From: Sedimentisphaerales bacterium | GTDB taxonomy: Bacteria; Planctomycetota; Phycisphaerae; Sedimentisphaerales; SG8-4 | Direction of reading: 5' to 3' | DNA: 6,166 nt | Assembly (NCBI GenBank): GCA_016928975.1 | Contig: JAFGJR010000169.1 | Span: 1-6,166 of the forward strand | Shown: positions 5,810 to 6,166 of the stretch, in pieces | How positions within the stretch are numbered: position 1 is the stretch's first letter | Layout of the letters: every line of letters starts with the position of its first letter | Program-made: the position numbers and the translations under genes | Notes under the pieces: model-generated | The model's database searches: none | The model's input: only the letters and a program-made list of their open reading frames with translations | What the model was told of the DNA's origin: nothing

Positions 5810-6166
5810 GCCTCCGTCGGCCAGGGATCGATACCCGAGGCGAAATCGCCCGGATGGGAGCCGTCGCTATAGACCACCCGGTCCACCCGAATCCAGTGCC
5901 GCGTGCCGTCGGCGTCCGCTACGCCCGGCTTGCTGAGCTGAATCTTGTCGCCGCCGTTCGACAGCTTGCCATTGCCCCACGCAAGAACCTGTACGCCGGC
6001 CGGCACGCTGTACGCGGCGTCGAACGCCGCCAAATCTCTCGCCAGGACCAGACACTCGCCCGACGCTAAGGTCACGGGGGGATCGCTCGGGAACAACAGC
6101 TCGATCGCCGGGTCGTCCGGATCGTCCGTGAAGCGCCACGGCGCATCCTGGACCATGTCGTATAGA
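5707..6166 (-). CDS. Lamin-tail-domain protein, C-terminal part (5' partial)
   Basis: The frame is open from the right window edge to a TGA at 5707-5709. The first internal ATG (6154-6156) is not a start, because the codons before it (L-Y-D) continue the domain. The visible ~152 residues form a lamin tail domain: an opening block with PWRFTDDPDDP, then PSDPPVTLASGECLVLARD, then VLAWGNGKLSNGGDKIQLSK with the hallmark Ser-Asn-Gly-Gly-Asp turn, then RVDRVVYSDGSHPGDF and the tail LTRLDPTAYGNDSANW with a Pro/Ser end. LTDs are immunoglobulin-like beta-sandwiches. In bacteria they occur in secreted or surface proteins and are thought to aid binding or anchoring. This is probably the last module of a large exported protein whose N-terminal part lies outside. 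It converges, across the window, on a close paralogue at 1-103. Confidence 0.88.
   Translation of the reverse strand, partial: LYDMVQDAPWRFTDDPDDPAIELLFPSDPPVTLASGECLVLARDLAAFDAAYSVPAGVQVLAWGNGKLSNGGDKIQLSKPGVADADGTRHWIRVDRVVYSDGSHPGDFASGIDPWPTEADGQGSSLTRLDPTAYGNDSANWHAATPSPGASN

Overview
The window looks like about 6.2 kb of chromosome from a GC-rich bacterium, most plausibly of the Planctomycetota. That is inferred from the mix of families: two lamin-tail-domain (LTD) proteins with the C-terminal tail common in planctomycetes, a secreted RCC1-propeller/DUF5648 protein, and an OLD-type ATPase of a kind I associate with environmental planctomycete genomes. There is no rRNA, tRNA, CRISPR array, transposase or phage gene to fix the taxonomy.

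Layout, left to right. (1) Positions 1-103 hold the last 33 codons of an LTD gene on the + strand. (2) A 40-bp convergent gap with a hairpin follows. (3) 144-2096 (-) encodes a 650-residue AAA/OLD-family ATPase with a strong ribosome binding site and a reasonable sigma-70-like promoter. Its Walker A, signature-like and H-loop motifs are intact, but its TOPRIM-like half has lost the usual acidic residues. (4) 2097-2613 is a divergent intergenic region with no supportable gene. (5) 2614-4611 (+) encodes a secreted 665-residue protein: signal peptide, seven short RCC1-type blades, a middle beta-rich domain and three DUF5648 repeats. (6) 4713-5129 (-) is a broken dinB (DNA polymerase IV). Its reading frame leaves DinB homology just after the catalytic Asp-Glu pair and continues as a tetratricopeptide (TPR) unit. 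TPR-like sequence then continues in another frame down to 4676. (7) 5199-5546 (-) is a small single-pass membrane protein of unknown function. (8) 5707-6166 (-) is the C-terminal part of a second LTD gene, running off the right edge.

The two LTD genes point at each other, and their last ~103 bp are about 88% identical. They form an inverted repeat enclosing the whole interior of the window.

The genes do not form an obvious pathway or operon. The segment reads as a mosaic: an orphan ATPase without partner genes, one secreted repeat protein, and recombination debris (the dinB-TPR chimera) between duplicated LTD genes. I found no convincing new multi-gene system. The items most worth a second look are the dinB-TPR chimera, the ATPase with altered catalytic residues, and the inverted LTD pair.
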